Source of the DNA: Loxodes magnus
Taxonomy: Eukaryota > Ciliophora > Karyorelictea > Loxodida > Loxodidae
Assembly: GCA_946699065.1 (NCBI GenBank)
Contig: CAMPDV010000128.1
Span: 124,001-188,000, forward strand
DNA: 64,000 nucleotides
Direction of reading: 5' to 3'
The notes below the pieces were generated by a model. It was given only the letters and a program-made list of their open reading frames with translations, ran no database searches and was not told the origin of the DNA. Shown here one piece after another: positions 62,948 through 64,000 of this stretch. Each line of letters opens with the position of its first letter. Within the stretch, counting starts at the first letter, position 1. Made by a program: the position numbers and the translations under genes.

Positions 62948-64000
62948 ATGTAAAGATTCTATAAAATTTCGTTTATTTTAATTGGATTAATAATCCTCAG
63001 CTATTTCGTAGTAATTCATTAGTGAAAAGAATAAAAAACAATAAAATTTGAAAAAGAGATAATCAAAGACTGAAGGTAGACTAGATCTTTTATTTTATCT
63101 AGGAATTTTTTAACGAAACTTGAAAATGTTTCTTATCCGTTGCGTCTTTAAAAGATATTTCACACGGCAATTGAATTATCCCGCTAGATGGCAAATAACC
63201 AACTTAATATATCAAAGCTTCCTCTTAGAATATTCAACCTAAGCTTCAAGAATAGCAGTATTTAGATTTTATATTCAAAAGCTGAAATTGGAACAATAAG
63301 AGCTATAAGAAAATATAGAGAATGTATGTATGAGCCTGCTACTTTATTAACATTTGCTAGTATTATTAAGCCTAATTCTGTAGTCATTGAAGGAGGTAAT
63401 TATTTTGGCTTGCATACAATTGAAATGGCCTCTTTAATAGATGAAAGAGCTGGAGGAAAATTATTCTCTTTTGATGCTAACTCAATAAACAATCAATTTG
63501 TAAAAGCCTAAATCCATCTTAATAAGTTCAATAACAAAGTAGAAGTTTATAACTATGCTATTTATAACAAAACTTAAGAAATGTCTTTTAATTTATACGC
63601 AAGAGGTTATAGAAATTAGATAGATTTGCTGAATTAGCAAAGAAAAAGCAAAAATATAAGAGATTCAAAGCTTGATGTATAAGAAAAAAGGCAGGAAATT
63701 AAAACTGTTAATGTTCTTGCCATTAGTTTGGATGAATTTTTTCCACCTTAAATTCTTCCAGAAGTTCATTTAATTAAGCTGGATATTGAAAGAGCTGATT
63801 TAATGGGGGTATAAGGTGCTCGTAAACTAATATAGAGATCTAGAGATGTAGCTATAATTCTTGAATTTTTTACAGAAATATATGATTTACTTGGAGAAGA
63901 TTATGTTGACGAATAATTGAATTGGCTTTAGCAAGAAGGTTTTCGCTTTTGGTTAATTAACGAAACTTAAGTTTTACTTAAATACTCGTGCTAGGAGCTC
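62948..64000 (+). CDS. Membrane-anchored FkbM-type methyltransferase (3' end outside window)
   Basis: At least 351 residues from ATG 62948; the frame runs off the right edge. Residues 6-22 form a single N-terminal TM anchor (YKISFILIGLIILSYFVVI), so the enzyme probably faces the secretory lumen. The SAM-binding core follows: SVVIEGGNYFGLHTIEMAS at ~144-162 (family usually VxDxGANxG), GGKLFSFDAN at ~168-177 as the acidic second motif, and HLIKLDIERADLMGVQGA at ~274-291, matching the FkbM 'KIDVEGaE...L.Ga' block. FkbM enzymes O-methylate sugars or similar hydroxyls. Odd points: Ala of GAN is Gly and the Gly after the acidic Glu is Arg. TGA at 63023 and 63071 read as Trp. A decayed copy lies at 13986-14735. 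Confidence 0.85.

Noticed and set aside
1..64000. CRISPR arrays, rRNA genes, bacterial operons, telomere repeats
   Set aside because: None seen; code use and gene structure are eukaryotic (ciliate), and no C4A2/C4A4-type telomere tract occurs.

Overview
The window reads as nuclear DNA of a ciliate with a strongly reassigned genetic code. It is very AT-rich (roughly four fifths A+T by eye). Under the standard code no long genes appear. Reading TAA and TAG as Gln opens large proteins, and the TGA codons left inside them fall at Trp positions (WD40 'xIW' sites, channel segments, and a site where a paralogue has TGG). TGA also appears to be the only stop. This matches the karyorelict-type code (NCBI table 27, e.g. 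Loxodes); a heterotrich such as Condylostoma (table 28) is the alternative. The organism is inferred, not shown. Because this code has almost no stops, open frames alone mean little here. I rely on domains, paralogue comparison and composition.

Convincing genes: a 4-TM protein with a Gln-rich tail, present twice (2260-3063 and 54669-55472) inside a ~3.95 kb direct repeat; a WD40 + six-TM cation channel fusion (25408-29283); a giant secreted-and-anchored beta-helix protein with a multi-TM C-terminus (40646-48468), carrying an apparent 5-bp microsatellite frameshift; and a membrane-anchored FkbM-type methyltransferase running off the right edge (62948-64000+), with a decayed copy at ~13.9-14.7 kb. 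Weaker possible genes lie at 59345-60010 and 61622-62725.

Mobile and repeated DNA fills much of the rest. A ~3.6 kb element (17920-21537) has ~510 bp GC-richer terminal inverted repeats, with a solo copy at 36496 and a truncated copy at 57456. Gag-like relics occur at ~4.0, 11.6, 22.0 (minus strand) and 60.0-60.7 kb (minus strand); three of them share a recognisable tail after the zinc knuckle, two keep an intact CCHC knuckle, and no polymerase was recognised beside any of them. A second coding-relic family (minus strand) is at 9.05-9.56 and 49.19-49.76 kb. A degenerate tRNA-Ser lies at 17.2 kb. Most remaining sequence is extremely AT-rich with nothing I can support.

The layout suggests a gene-poor, repeat-rich segment: a few long intact genes separated by decayed transposons, duplicated segments and AT-rich spacer.
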